Source of the DNA: Oscillospiraceae bacterium
Lineage (GTDB): Bacteria > Bacillota > Clostridia > Oscillospirales > Oscillospiraceae
DNA length: 13,338 nt
NCBI GenBank assembly: GCA_017521875.1
Contig: JAFXBH010000100.1
Location: 1-13,338, forward strand
Direction: 5' to 3'
Shown: piece after piece, positions 1-6,573 of the stretch
Position numbering within the stretch: position 1 is the first letter of the stretch
Layout: each line of letters starts with the position of its first letter
Notes under the pieces: generated by a model
Told to the model about the DNA's origin: nothing
The model's database searches: none
The model's input: the letters and a program-made list of their open reading frames with translations, nothing else
Position numbers and translations under genes: made by a program

Positions 1-1827
1 ACCGGCCCGGATTTCCCCACCGGCGGTATCATTATGGGCAGATCCGGCATCCGTGCCGCCTACGCCACCGGCCGTGGCAAGGTGGTTGTCCGGGCAAGGA
101 CGGAATTTGAGACCTTTGCAGGCGACCGCACCCGGATCATTGTGACCGAACTGCCTTATCAGGTGAACAAGCGGCAACTGATCAAAAACATTGCCGACCA
201 GGTGAAGGACAAGCGGCTGGAGGGTATTTCCGACCTGCGGGACGAGACCGACCGGAACGGTATGCGGATCGTTATCGAACTGAAAAATGACGCCAACCCT
301 CAAGTGGTGCTGAACACCCTGTTTAAGCAGACCGCTTTGCAAAGTAGTTTCGGCATCATTATGCTGGCCCTGGTGGACGACCAGAAACAACCCAGAATTC
401 TGTCTCTGCGGCAAATCATCGACGAGTACCTCACCTTCCAGATGGAAGTGCTGACCCGTCGGACAGAATTTGACCTGCGGAAAGCAAGAGAACGGGCCCA
501 CCTTTTGGAAGGTCTGCTGATCGCCCAGGACAACATCGACGAAGTGATTCGCATTATCCGTTCCGCTTACGACGACGCCAAGGAGCGTCTGTGTGAGCGG
601 TTCGGCTTGGACGATGTCCAGGCACAGGCCATTTTGGATATGCGTCTGAAAGCCCTGCAAGGTCTGGACAGAGAGAAATTGCAGGCGGAATACAACGAAC
701 TGCAGGAAAAAATCGCTTACTACGAAGACCTGCTGGCCAACAGAGAGAAGTTGCAGGGCGTTCTCCGTGAGGAATTGATCGCCATTCGGGATAAGTTTGG
801 CGACGAAAGAAAGACGGAAATTCAGGAGATCGAGGACGAAATCGACATCGAAGACCTGATTGAAGAGGAGACCTGCGCCTTCACCATCTCCAAGGACGGC
901 TATGTGAAGCGTATGCCCGTGGACATTTACCGCACCCAGAGCCGTGGCGGCCGTGGTGTCAATGCCCAGAATCTGAAGGAAGCAGACTATGTCAAGAGCC
1001 TGTATGTGGCCTCTACCCACGACCATTTGCTGTTCTTCACCGACAAGGGTCGTGTCCACCACCGGAAGGGATATCAGATTCCCGAGGCCGGCCGGACTGC
1101 CCGTGGCACTGCCATGGTGAACATTCTGCCCCTGGAGCAGGGTGAGAGCGTCACTGCCACCGTGGTGACCCGGGAGTTCCACGAAAATGAATTTTTGATG
1201 ATGGTCACCCAGCGGGGTACGGTGAAACGGATTCCCTTTGTGGCCCTCAATACCCGCCGTAAGACAGGTATTCGCGCCATTACTCTGGACGAGGGCGATC
1301 AACTGATCAATGTGATCCGCACCACCGGTGATGACAATATTATTTTGGCTACCCGGGAGGGTATGGCCATCTGCTTCAACGAGAAGGATGTCCGGCCTAT
1401 GGGCAGAGATGCCGCCGGTGTTCGTGGTATTATGTTAACCGGTGAAGACTATGTGATCGGCGCAGAGAAGTGGGAGGATGGCAAGACCCTGCTCACCGTC
1501 ACCGAAAACGGTTTCGGCAAGCGGACAGAACTTTCTGAATACCTGCGTACCGGCCCTGACGGGGAGAAGATTCCCCAGAGTAGAGGCGGTAAGGGTCTGA
1601 AGAACTACAACATCACCTCCAAGACCGGCTGCGTAGCCGGCTGCTGCACCGTAGCAGAAGAGGACGATGTGATGCTGATTGAAAACGGCGGCGTTATCAT
1701 CCGTGTGAAAGCGGCCGGCATTAACATCTACAAGCGGGATGTGCAGGGCGTTATCGTGATGCGCATTGAGGACGGCAACCGATTGGTGGCCATCCAGCGG
1801 GTAGAAGCGGAAGAGGAAGAGGCTTAA
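1..1827 (+). CDS. gyrA: DNA gyrase subunit A, C-terminal part (5' end outside window)
   Basis: GyrA is the DNA-breaking and DNA-wrapping subunit of gyrase (A2B2), which introduces negative supercoils using ATP hydrolysed by GyrB. The reading frame is open from base 1 and begins with the conserved GPDFPTGG segment, so roughly the first 200 residues are missing, including the catalytic tyrosine and the quinolone-resistance region. Visible are the end of the breakage-reunion domain, the long coiled-coil arm (about bases 480-840) and the C-terminal beta-pinwheel. The pinwheel carries a GyrA-box, QSRGGRG (937-957), and a second box-like QSRGGKG (1576-1596). The GyrA-box and the acidic tail EAEEEEA favour GyrA over ParC. 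The TAA stop is immediately followed by the rnhA ATG, so the two genes are probably co-transcribed. The first in-frame ATG in the window (base 34) is internal, not the start. Confidence 0.97.
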   Translation, partial: TGPDFPTGGIIMGRSGIRAAYATGRGKVVVRARTEFETFAGDRTRIIVTELPYQVNKRQLIKNIADQVKDKRLEGISDLRDETDRNGMRIVIELKNDANPQVVLNTLFKQTALQSSFGIIMLALVDDQKQPRILSLRQIIDEYLTFQMEVLTRRTEFDLRKARERAHLLEGLLIAQDNIDEVIRIIRSAYDDAKERLCERFGLDDVQAQAILDMRLKALQGLDREKLQAEYNELQEKIAYYEDLLANREKLQGVLREELIAIRDKFGDERKTEIQEIEDEIDIEDLIEEETCAFTISKDGYVKRMPVDIYRTQSRGGRGVNAQNLKEADYVKSLYVASTHDHLLFFTDKGRVHHRKGYQIPEAGRTARGTAMVNILPLEQGESVTATVVTREFHENEFLMMVTQRGTVKRIPFVALNTRRKTGIRAITLDEGDQLINVIRTTGDDNIILATREGMAICFNEKDVRPMGRDAAGVRGIMLTGEDYVIGAEKWEDGKTLLTVTENGFGKRTELSEYLRTGPDGEKIPQSRGGKGLKNYNITSKTGCVAGCCTVAEEDDVMLIENGGVIIRVKAAGINIYKRDVQGVIVMRIEDGNRLVAIQRVEAEEEEA

Positions 1828-2265
1828 ATGAAAACCGTGACTTTATACACAGATGGCGCTTGTTCCGGCAACCCCGGCCCCGGCGGCTGGGGGGCGATTT
1901 TGGAGTACCAAGGCACAGAAAAAGAACTCTCCGGCGGAGAAAGCAGCACCACCAACAACCGTATGGAACTGACGGCGGTGATCGAAGGTCTGTCTGCCCT
2001 GAAAGAGCCCTGCGTGGTGGAACTGTATTCCGATTCCAAGTATGTGATCGACGGTCTCAGCAAAGGCTGGGCGGAAAGTTGGCGGAAAAACGGCTGGCGC
2101 AAGGCAGACAAAAAACCGGCGCTCAACCCTGACCTGTGGGAAACGCTGTTAAATTTGGTGGAAAAACACCAACTCCGCTACCACTGGGTCAAAGGCCACG
2201 CCGAAAACCCGAAAAATAACCGCTGCGACGAAATGGCAGTTTCAGAGAGTAAGAAATTCTTATAG
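1828..2265 (+). CDS. rnhA: Ribonuclease HI
   Basis: This cytoplasmic endonuclease cleaves the RNA strand of RNA-DNA hybrids, removing primers and R-loops. The 145-residue length is close to the usual ~155 of the E. coli type. The four acidic metal ligands are in place: D9 in YTDGACSGNPGPGGWG, E47 in NNRMEL, D69 in YSDSKYV and D134 in NNRCDEMA. H124 in WVKGHAENP matches the flexible catalytic-loop histidine, and the basic handle (about residues 80-97, rich in W, R and K) is present. The ATG directly follows the gyrA TAA with no gap, implying translational coupling; the purine-rich end of gyrA (GGAAGAGGAAGAGG) can act as ribosome binding site. Pairing with gyrA fits a shared role in topology and R-loop control. 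No terminator hairpin follows; the repeat field begins 10 bp after the stop. Confidence 0.96.
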   Translation: MKTVTLYTDGACSGNPGPGGWGAILEYQGTEKELSGGESSTTNNRMELTAVIEGLSALKEPCVVELYSDSKYVIDGLSKGWAESWRKNGWRKADKKPALNPDLWETLLNLVEKHQLRYHWVKGHAENPKNNRCDEMAVSESKKFL

Positions 2266-2274
2266 AACCCATTT

Positions 2275-2572
2275 GTCATTGCGAGGGCGTCAGCCCGTGG
2301 CAATCTCCCCCTTGTCATTGCGAGGAGCGAAGCGACGCGGCAATCTCCCCATTTGTCATTGCGAGGAGCCGTAGGCGACGCGGTAATCTTAACCAGATTC
2401 CCACGCCAGTGTGAGCACTGGCTCGGAATGACAATGTAGGTGCCGTGTATTCGCTGGCTCGGAATGACAAGGAAACACTATAGATTCCCACGGCTTGCTA
2501 CGCAAGCCTCGGAATGACAACAAGGATAGTACCCCCGTTTGTCATTGCGAGGGCGTCAGCCCGTGGCAATCT
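2275..2572. repeat. Palindromic repeat field 1 (seven copies, two types, both orientations)
   Basis: This 300-bp gene-free stretch is filled by 32-38 bp imperfect palindromes. Type A (GTCATTGCGAG...GGCAATCT) lies forward at 2275-2306, 2314-2346, 2355-2389 (right end mutated to GTAATCT) and 2541-2572. Type B (GTCATTCCGAG...GGGAATCT) lies reversed at 2395-2432 and 2482-2518, with a truncated reversed copy at about 2442-2468. Each copy has an outer stem (ATTGC/GCAAT or ATTCC/GGAAT) and a variable inner hairpin such as GGGC-GTCA-GCCC or GCCAGTG/CACTGGC. Copies 1 and 7 share the same inner hairpin. Their position just after rnhA, which has no other terminator, means they may also influence 3' ends of the gyrA-rnhA transcript. 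Confidence 0.9.
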
Positions 2573-2911
2573 AAGGAGAAAACCAAGTGCAATACTATGT
2601 ATATTTTTTAACTACCAAAGATAATAAAGTATTATATGTTGGCGTAACCAACGATTTGCGGCGCAGAGTGTACGAGCATAAAAACAGTTTGGATAAAAAG
2701 AGTTTTACATCTAGGTATTGTGTAAACAAATTGGTCTATTATGAATATACCGGAGATGTAAATGCCGCCATTGCACGAGAAAAACAAATTAAAAGTTGGA
2801 ACAGAGATCGTAAGAATAGATTGATTGAAAGCAAAAATCCAAATTGGACAGAATTGTATAACAGCATTTTAGAGTAGATTGCCACGGGCGACAAGCCGCC
2901 CTCGCAATGAC
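2541..2911 (+). mobile_element. Putative GIY-YIG cassette bounded by inverted type A repeats
   Basis: The 371-bp unit starts with a forward type A repeat (2541-2572) and ends with a reversed type A repeat (2876-2911), so its ends read GTCATTGCGAGGGCG and CGCCCTCGCAATGAC. Between them is only a 14-nt leader with a ribosome binding site and one gene. The left repeat ends ...GGCAATCT directly before AAGGAG, and the gene's TAG stop shares its last two bases with the right repeat (AGATTGCC...). Other repeat pairs in the window have the same head-to-head polarity with a 14-15 nt spacer where this unit carries the gene. The insert is about 33% G+C against clearly G+C-rich neighbours. Mobility is inferred; no target-site duplication is obvious because the unit lies inside other repeats. 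Confidence 0.55.
2587..2877 (+). CDS. Small GIY-YIG domain endonuclease, repeat-associated
   Basis: This is a 96-residue single-domain GIY-YIG protein, related to the small stand-alone family often named UPF0213/YhbQ-like. The core motif appears as YVY (residues 4-6) and YVG (17-19). It is followed by NDLRRRVYEHK with the conserved Arg (about R27) and H31, and by E65 in AIAREKQIKSW, the expected metal-binding glutamate, so the nuclease centre looks intact. The C-terminal NPNWTELY is typical of the small family. The start is GTG, chosen because AAGGAG at 2573-2578 sits 8 nt upstream and no better in-frame ATG exists. By hand count 95 of 291 bases are G or C (33%), with A-ending codons and AAA/AGA use unlike gyrA or rnhA, which indicates transfer. 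The family is known to nick or cut DNA; a role in moving or maintaining the flanking repeats is inference from position. Confidence 0.9.
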   Translation: MQYYVYFLTTKDNKVLYVGVTNDLRRRVYEHKNSLDKKSFTSRYCVNKLVYYEYTGDVNAAIAREKQIKSWNRDRKNRLIESKNPNWTELYNSILE

Positions 2912-3061
2912 GACAAACCTAACGCGTCATTGCGAGCCAGTCCGCAGACTGGCGTGGGAATCTAATGATTAGTCGTCATTCCGAGGCTTGTGAAACAAGC
3001 CGTGGGAATCTATACTACGGTATTTTAGATTGCCGCGTCGCCTGCGGCACCTCGCAATGAC
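2876..3061. repeat. Palindromic repeat field 2 (four copies, one A/B hybrid)
   Basis: Copies are type A reversed at 2876-2911 (right end of the GIY-YIG cassette), a hybrid at 2926-2963, type B forward at 2975-3011, and type A reversed at 3027-3061. The hybrid begins GTCATTGCGAG like type A but ends GGGAATCT like type B, so one outer-stem base pair is lost. The last two copies form a B-forward/A-reverse composite (2975-3061, 87 bp) with a 15-nt spacer. Inner hairpins include GGCTTGT/ACAAGCC and GCC-TGC-GGC. The field ends 18 bp before the remB start codon, leaving no room for a separate promoter outside the repeats. Confidence 0.88.
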
Positions 3062-3079
3062 AGTAAGGACGGTGTTGAA

Positions 3080-3322
3080 ATGTATCTTCCCATTGGTAAC
3101 GATATGTCTGTGCGGGACAGGGCGATTGTCGGCATCTTTGATATGGACAACACCTCTACCTCCAAACGCACCAGAGAATTTCTGGAACGGGCGGAAAAGG
3201 AGGGCGAAGTGATTCCCTGCGATGACCTGCCGAAAGCCTATATTGTCACCGCAGAATACGGTTTCCGTCGGGTGCATTTATCCGCCCTGAACACCGCAAC
3301 CTTGGAAAAAAGATTAAAATAA
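3080..3322 (+). CDS. remB: RemB-like extracellular matrix regulator (DUF370/YaaB family)
   Basis: This 80-residue protein matches the RemA/RemB (DUF370) family, small DNA-binding proteins that in Bacillus subtilis promote biofilm matrix gene expression. It starts with the family signature MYLPIGNDMSV, then AIVGIFDMDNTS, and ends with KAYIVTAEYGFRRVHLSALNTATLEKRL; the MYIHLGDD-like start and the 'SPLSSSTLKKR'-like end point to RemB (YaaB) rather than RemA. AAGGA at 3065-3069 lies upstream of the ATG at a usable distance. In Bacillus remB sits between recF and gyrB; here it lies downstream of gyrA and rnhA, separated from them by the repeat fields. Transcription probably depends on read-through from gyrA-rnhA or on a promoter inside the repeats. 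The regulatory role in this organism is inferred from the family. Confidence 0.85.
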   Translation: MYLPIGNDMSVRDRAIVGIFDMDNTSTSKRTREFLERAEKEGEVIPCDDLPKAYIVTAEYGFRRVHLSALNTATLEKRLK

Positions 3323-3354
3323 AAGACAGGAGAGGATTTCCTCTCCTGTCTTTT
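3321..3354. terminator. Bidirectional intrinsic terminator between remB and metY
   Basis: A perfect 15-bp stem (3321-3335 with 3340-3354) closes on a 4-nt loop; it begins AAAAGACAGG and ends CCTGTCTTTT. The stem is flanked by T-rich tracts in both reading directions. It overlaps the remB stop codon and lies 14 bp beyond the metY stop, so it serves both convergent genes. Confidence 0.9.
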
Positions 3355-3367
3355 CTATTATAATGAT

Positions 3368-4654
3368 TTACACTTTTTCGATGGCCTGTTTCAGGTCGGC
3401 AATCAGGTCTTCACAGTTTTCCAGACCGCAGGAAAGCCGAATCAGGTCGGGGCTGACGCCGGCGGCGATGAGTTGCTCGTCGGTCATCTGCCGATGGGTG
3501 GCAGAGGCGGGGTGGAGACAGCAAGTCCGGGAGTCGGCCACATGGGTCTCGATAGAGCCAAGGCGCATATGCTTCATAAAGGTCTCCGCAGCGGTTCTGC
3601 CGCCCTTCAGACCAAAGGCAATCACGCCGCAAGAGCCGTTCGGCATATACTTTTGGGTGCGTTCGTAGTACTTATCTCCCTTGAGACCGCCGTACCGTAC
3701 CCAGGCAACCTTCTCGTTTTCCGAGAGGAACTTTGCAATGGCTTCTGCGTTGGCACAGTGCTGGCGCATACGGAAAGGCAGGCTTTCCAAGCCCAAATTC
3801 AGGTAGAATGCGCTCTGGGGAGACTGAATAGAGCCCAGATCCCGCATCAGTTGGGCGGTACACTTGGTGATAAATGCCCCCTCTAAGCCGAAGCGCTCGG
3901 TATAGGTAACCCCGTGATAACTGTCATCGGGGGTACACAGGCCGGGGAAGCGGTCGGGGTACTTGGTCCAGTCGAACTTGCCGCTGTCTACGATACAGCC
4001 GCCCACGGCCACGCCGTGACCGTCCATATACTTGGTGGTGGAGTGGGTGACGATGTCTGCACCCCACTCGATGGGCCGGCAATTCACAGGAGTGGCAAAG
4101 GTGTTGTCAATGATAAAGGGCAGGCCGTTGTCGTGTGCCGCCTTGGCGAACAGTTCAATGTCCAGCACATTCAATGCGGGGTTGGCAATGGTCTCACCGA
4201 AAATCAGTTTGGTATTGGGACGAATGGCGGCGCAGATTTCCTCATAGGTGGCGTCGGGGCTGACGAAGGTGGCGTCGATGCCCATCCGCTTCATAGTCAC
4301 GGAGATCAGGTTGAATGTGCCGCCGTAGATAGCGGAGGAGGATACGATATGATCGCCGCAGGAGGCGATGTTGAACATGGCATAGAAGTTGGCCGCCTGA
4401 CCGGAGCCGGTGAGCATAGCCGCCGCGCCGCCCTCCAGAGCCGCAATTTTGGCCGCTACCATATCGCAGGTGGGATTCTGCAGACGGGAATAGAAATAGC
4501 CGGATTCCTCCAAGTCAAAGAGTTTTGCCATATGTTCGGAAGTGGCGTACTTGAAAGTGGTACTTTGAATAATGGGAATCTGCCGGGGCTCACCGCTTTC
4601 GGGGCTGTAACCGGCCTGAATGCACAAGGTCTCGGTGCGTAATTTCTGATCCAT
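3368..4654 (-). CDS. metY: O-acetylhomoserine sulfhydrylase (aminocarboxypropyltransferase)
   Basis: This PLP enzyme of the Cys/Met metabolism family converts O-acetylhomoserine and sulfide to homocysteine for methionine synthesis. It is 428 residues, the usual length for MetY and longer than cystathionine gamma-synthase (~390). Visible motifs are the phosphate-binding SGSGQAAN-type turn (about 83-89), D183 in IIDNTFATP, which contacts the pyridine nitrogen, and the Schiff-base lysine K208 in HSTTKYMDGHG. The start is supported by GAGGTGA five bases upstream of the ATG. A strong promoter lies about 29 bp upstream, leaving a leader of roughly 20 nt, too short for a SAM riboswitch. It is monocistronic, with its own terminator shared with remB. 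Family-level alternatives (methionine gamma-lyase, cystathionine synthase) are less likely on length and on the NCRPIEWGAD context. Confidence 0.92.
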   Translation of the reverse strand: MDQKLRTETLCIQAGYSPESGEPRQIPIIQSTTFKYATSEHMAKLFDLEESGYFYSRLQNPTCDMVAAKIAALEGGAAAMLTGSGQAANFYAMFNIASCGDHIVSSSAIYGGTFNLISVTMKRMGIDATFVSPDATYEEICAAIRPNTKLIFGETIANPALNVLDIELFAKAAHDNGLPFIIDNTFATPVNCRPIEWGADIVTHSTTKYMDGHGVAVGGCIVDSGKFDWTKYPDRFPGLCTPDDSYHGVTYTERFGLEGAFITKCTAQLMRDLGSIQSPQSAFYLNLGLESLPFRMRQHCANAEAIAKFLSENEKVAWVRYGGLKGDKYYERTQKYMPNGSCGVIAFGLKGGRTAAETFMKHMRLGSIETHVADSRTCCLHPASATHRQMTDEQLIAAGVSPDLIRLSCGLENCEDLIADLKQAIEKV

Positions 4655-4682
4655 AAAATCACCTCAAAAATAAGTTGGTATT

Positions 4683-4711
4683 ATTGTAATATCCCGTAGC
4701 AAATTTGTCAA
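4683..4711 (-). promoter_or_regulatory. Sigma-A promoter of metY
   Basis: On the minus strand a perfect -35 TTGACA (4706-4711) is followed by a 17-bp spacer and TACAAT (4683-4688, five of six consensus bases). It is placed correctly for the metY ribosome binding site and start at 4654. Confidence 0.88.
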
Positions 4712-4785
4712 ATGGAAAGAAATATTAAGAGGAATGCTCCTGTCGTTCCCGGGTTGCGTGTCGTTATCTGCAGTTTTGGGGATTA

Positions 4786-4918
4786 CAAAGGGGGAAGCGG
4801 AGAAACTGTCTTTTGTTGTAAATCTTTAGCCGCTCCCCCTTTGGACGTCTGGGGGTCCGGGACCATACGGGAGGTCCCGGCGGCGCTTTGCATACTTTCT
4901 CGCCGAAGAGAAAGTATG
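4786..4918. other. Non-coding stretch with three consecutive hairpins
   Basis: The 4712-4968 region between metY and the aldolase terminator has no convincing gene. It holds three palindromes in a row. The first pairs 4786-4800 with 4830-4843 (CAAAGGGGGAAGCGG against CCGCTCCCCCTTTG, one bulged A). The second pairs CCGGGACC (4857-4864) with GGTCCCGG (4873-4880). The third is a perfect 11-bp stem, CATACTTTCTC (4891-4901) with GAGAAAGTATG (4908-4918), and a 6-nt loop. The composition is very G+C-rich in parts. It could be a dispersed intergenic repeat of this genome or a structured RNA; sequence alone does not decide. No function is assigned. Confidence 0.5.
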
Positions 4919-4968
4919 GTCGTCTCAATGGAAATTCCTCCGGTGGGAAAGCGGGATCGTCTTAAAAG

Positions 4969-4994
4969 AAAACCTCCCCATGGGGGGAGGTTTT
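4969..4994 (-). terminator. Terminator of the threonine aldolase gene
   Basis: AAAACCTCCCC (4969-4979) pairs with GGGGAGGTTTT (4984-4994) around a 4-nt loop. Read on the minus strand it lies 8 bp past the aldolase stop and is followed by a T-rich tract (TTTTCTTTTAAG). A T run on the plus side makes it potentially bidirectional. Confidence 0.85.
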
Positions 4995-5001
4995 TGTTAG
5001 G

Positions 5002-6042
5002 TTAAATGGTATCCAAAAGGGCCAGCAGACCGTCCACATCTTCCTGACTGGTAGCCCAGGAGGTGGCAAAGCGGATCACGGTGTGGTCGTCGTCGGGCTT
5101 TTCCCAGAAACCAACGATGGCCTGTTCCTCAATTTTCGCCCGGATCTCATCGGGGACACAGACAAATACCTGATTGGTAGGAGAGCCGTAGCACAGGGGC
5201 AGACCTTTTTGGGTCAGTTTATCCCGAATGGCATCGGCGTATTCAATGGCAGATGCGCCGATGGTTTCATACAGACCGTCGGTGAACAGTACCTCAAACT
5301 GAATACCCATCAGTCTGCCCTTGGCCAGCAACGCGCCGTGCTGTTTCACAAGGGTAAAGAAGTGGGGAATCAGGCTGGGGTCAGGCATTACGATGGCCTC
5401 GCCCAACAACGCGCCGCACTTGGTACCGCCAATGTAGAAAATATCGCAAAGCCGTGCCAGATCCGGCAGAGTCACATCATTGCTGGGGGTTGCCAGCGCG
5501 TAGGCCAGCCGGGCGCCGTCTAAAAACAGGTGCAGGTTATTTTCTTTGCAGACCCGGGAGATGTCCTCCAGTTCGGAAAGGGAGTACAGCGTGCCGCTTT
5601 CCGTAGGCTGGGAGATGTACACCATACCCGGCATCACCAAATGGTCATTGTTGTCGTCAGTTTGATAGGTTTTCACCAGTTTTTCCACATCGGAAGCCTT
5701 CAGTTTGCCGTTATACTCCGGCACACAAAGCACCTTGTGGCCACCATGCTCAATAGCGCCGGCTTCGTGACCGGCAATGTGGCCGGTGGTGGCGGCAATG
5801 ACCCCCTGATAGGGTTTTAAAAGGCTCTTGATCACCAGAGAATTGGACTGGGTACCGCCGGAAATGAAGTGAATTTCCGCATTGGAGGCATCGCAGGCGA
5901 CGCGAATCTTCTCCCGGGCGGAATTGCAGAATTCATCCAGACCGTAGCCCACACACTTGTCCATATTGGTGGAGAGCATCCGCTCCAAAATGGCGGGGTG
6001 CGCACCTTCCATATAGTCAGAGGCGAAAGAATATTTAGCCAT
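5002..6042 (-). CDS. ltaE: Low-specificity L-threonine aldolase
   Basis: This PLP-dependent aldolase (beta-eliminating lyase family) cleaves threonine or allo-threonine to glycine and acetaldehyde and can run in reverse. The protein is 346 residues, normal for the family. Motifs are ASDYMEGAHP near the N terminus, SGGTQSN (61-67), which binds the cofactor phosphate, the TGHIAGHEAGAIE segment (86-98), D175 in LFLDGARLA, and the Schiff-base lysine K208 in YIGGTKCGALLGE. The start at 6042 is chosen over an upstream in-frame ATG at 6153. AAGGAG (6050-6055) lies 7 nt before it, the family N terminus begins here, and the upstream extension would run across the promoter. It is a single-gene unit with a promoter at 6070-6098 and a terminator at 4969-4994. 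Confidence 0.93.
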   Translation of the reverse strand: MAKYSFASDYMEGAHPAILERMLSTNMDKCVGYGLDEFCNSAREKIRVACDASNAEIHFISGGTQSNSLVIKSLLKPYQGVIAATTGHIAGHEAGAIEHGGHKVLCVPEYNGKLKASDVEKLVKTYQTDDNNDHLVMPGMVYISQPTESGTLYSLSELEDISRVCKENNLHLFLDGARLAYALATPSNDVTLPDLARLCDIFYIGGTKCGALLGEAIVMPDPSLIPHFFTLVKQHGALLAKGRLMGIQFEVLFTDGLYETIGASAIEYADAIRDKLTQKGLPLCYGSPTNQVFVCVPDEIRAKIEEQAIVGFWEKPDDDHTVIRFATSWATSQEDVDGLLALLDTI

Positions 6043-6069
6043 AAGTGTTCTCCTTGTTTGGTTTTTGTC

Positions 6070-6098
6070 ATTATACCACGGGAAAAACAGAAAAGCAA
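6070..6098 (-). promoter_or_regulatory. Promoter of the threonine aldolase gene
   Basis: On the minus strand TTGCTT (6093-6098) is a moderate -35, followed by a 17-bp spacer and a perfect -10 TATAAT (6070-6075). It lies 28 bp upstream of the chosen start codon. Confidence 0.75.
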
Positions 6099-6120
6099 CA
6101 CGCTGAAAAGTCCCAGAGGG

Positions 6121-6155
6121 CATTGCCAACCTGTGGGTAAAATGGCGTGGCAATC
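6121..6155 (+). repeat. Degenerate type A palindromic repeat
   Basis: The stretch begins CATTGCC and ends GCGTGGCAATC, so it keeps the ATTGC/GCAAT outer stem and the GTGGCAATC right end of type A, but the GAG box and inner hairpin have decayed. It lies 10 bp before the first clear copy of repeat field 3. Confidence 0.45.
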
Positions 6156-6523
6156 CCTTTTACTGTCATTCCGAGGCTTGCTATGCAAGCCGTGGGAATC
6201 TGTTATGTTTCGTTGTCATTCCGAGCCAGTGCTCACACTGGCGTGGGAATCTGTTATGTTTCGTTGTCATTCCGAGCCAGTGCTCACACTGGCGTGGGAA
6301 TCTACATTACTGACTTTAGATTGCCACGGGCTAACGCTCCTCGCAATGACAAGGGGGTGAGATTGCCACGGGCTGACGCCCTCGCAATGACAAAGAAGGG
6401 AACCCCTTTTACTGTCATTCCGAGGCTTGCTATGCAAGCCGTGGGAATCTGTTATGTTTCGTTGTCATTCCGAGCCAGTGCTCACACTGGCGTGGGAATC
6501 TACATTACTGACTTTAGATTGCC
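6155..6523 (+). repeat. Internal direct duplication within repeat field 3
   Basis: The block 6155-6325 recurs at 6404-6523, identical as far as read by eye except that the first block carries one extra 51-bp unit. The two copies of that unit (repeat starts 6215 and 6266) appear identical, each a type B repeat plus the spacer GTTATGTTTCGTT. This indicates recent unequal exchange or slippage within the field. Confidence 0.8.
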
Positions 6524-6548
6524 GCGTCGCTGCGCTCCTCGCAATGAC
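6165..6548. repeat. Palindromic repeat field 3 (eight copies)
   Basis: The copies are type B forward at 6165-6201, 6215-6252, 6266-6303, 6414-6450 and 6464-6501, and type A reversed at 6318-6350, 6360-6391 and 6516-6548. Inner hairpins are GGCTTGC/GCAAGCC or GCCAGTG/CACTGGC in type B and short GAGC- or GCCC-based ones in type A. Copies 6266-6350 and 6464-6548 are B-forward/A-reverse composites of exactly 85 bp with the same 14-nt spacer, ACATTACTGACTTT. The field fills the gap between the divergent aldolase and prfC genes. Apparent reading frames across it are translations of the repeats. Confidence 0.9.
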
Positions 6549-6573
6549 AAGGGGGGATTAGGAAAGGTTTTTC

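Noticed and set aside
4655-4682. SAM or other riboswitch ahead of metY.
   Set aside because: The promoter leaves a leader of only about 20 nt, with no room for an aptamer.
4712-5005. A 97-codon plus-strand frame between metY and the aldolase gene.
   Set aside because: It crosses three hairpins and a terminator, has no convincing ribosome binding site, and resembles no known protein.
6043-6153. Upstream ATG that would add 37 residues to the threonine aldolase.
   Set aside because: The extension crosses the -10 and -35 boxes and the AAGGAG site; the family N terminus starts at 6042.
6165-6548. Regularly spaced 33-38 bp repeats that could be taken for a CRISPR array.
   Set aside because: Copies occur in both orientations, differ internally, and are separated by constant rather than unique spacers; no cas gene is present.
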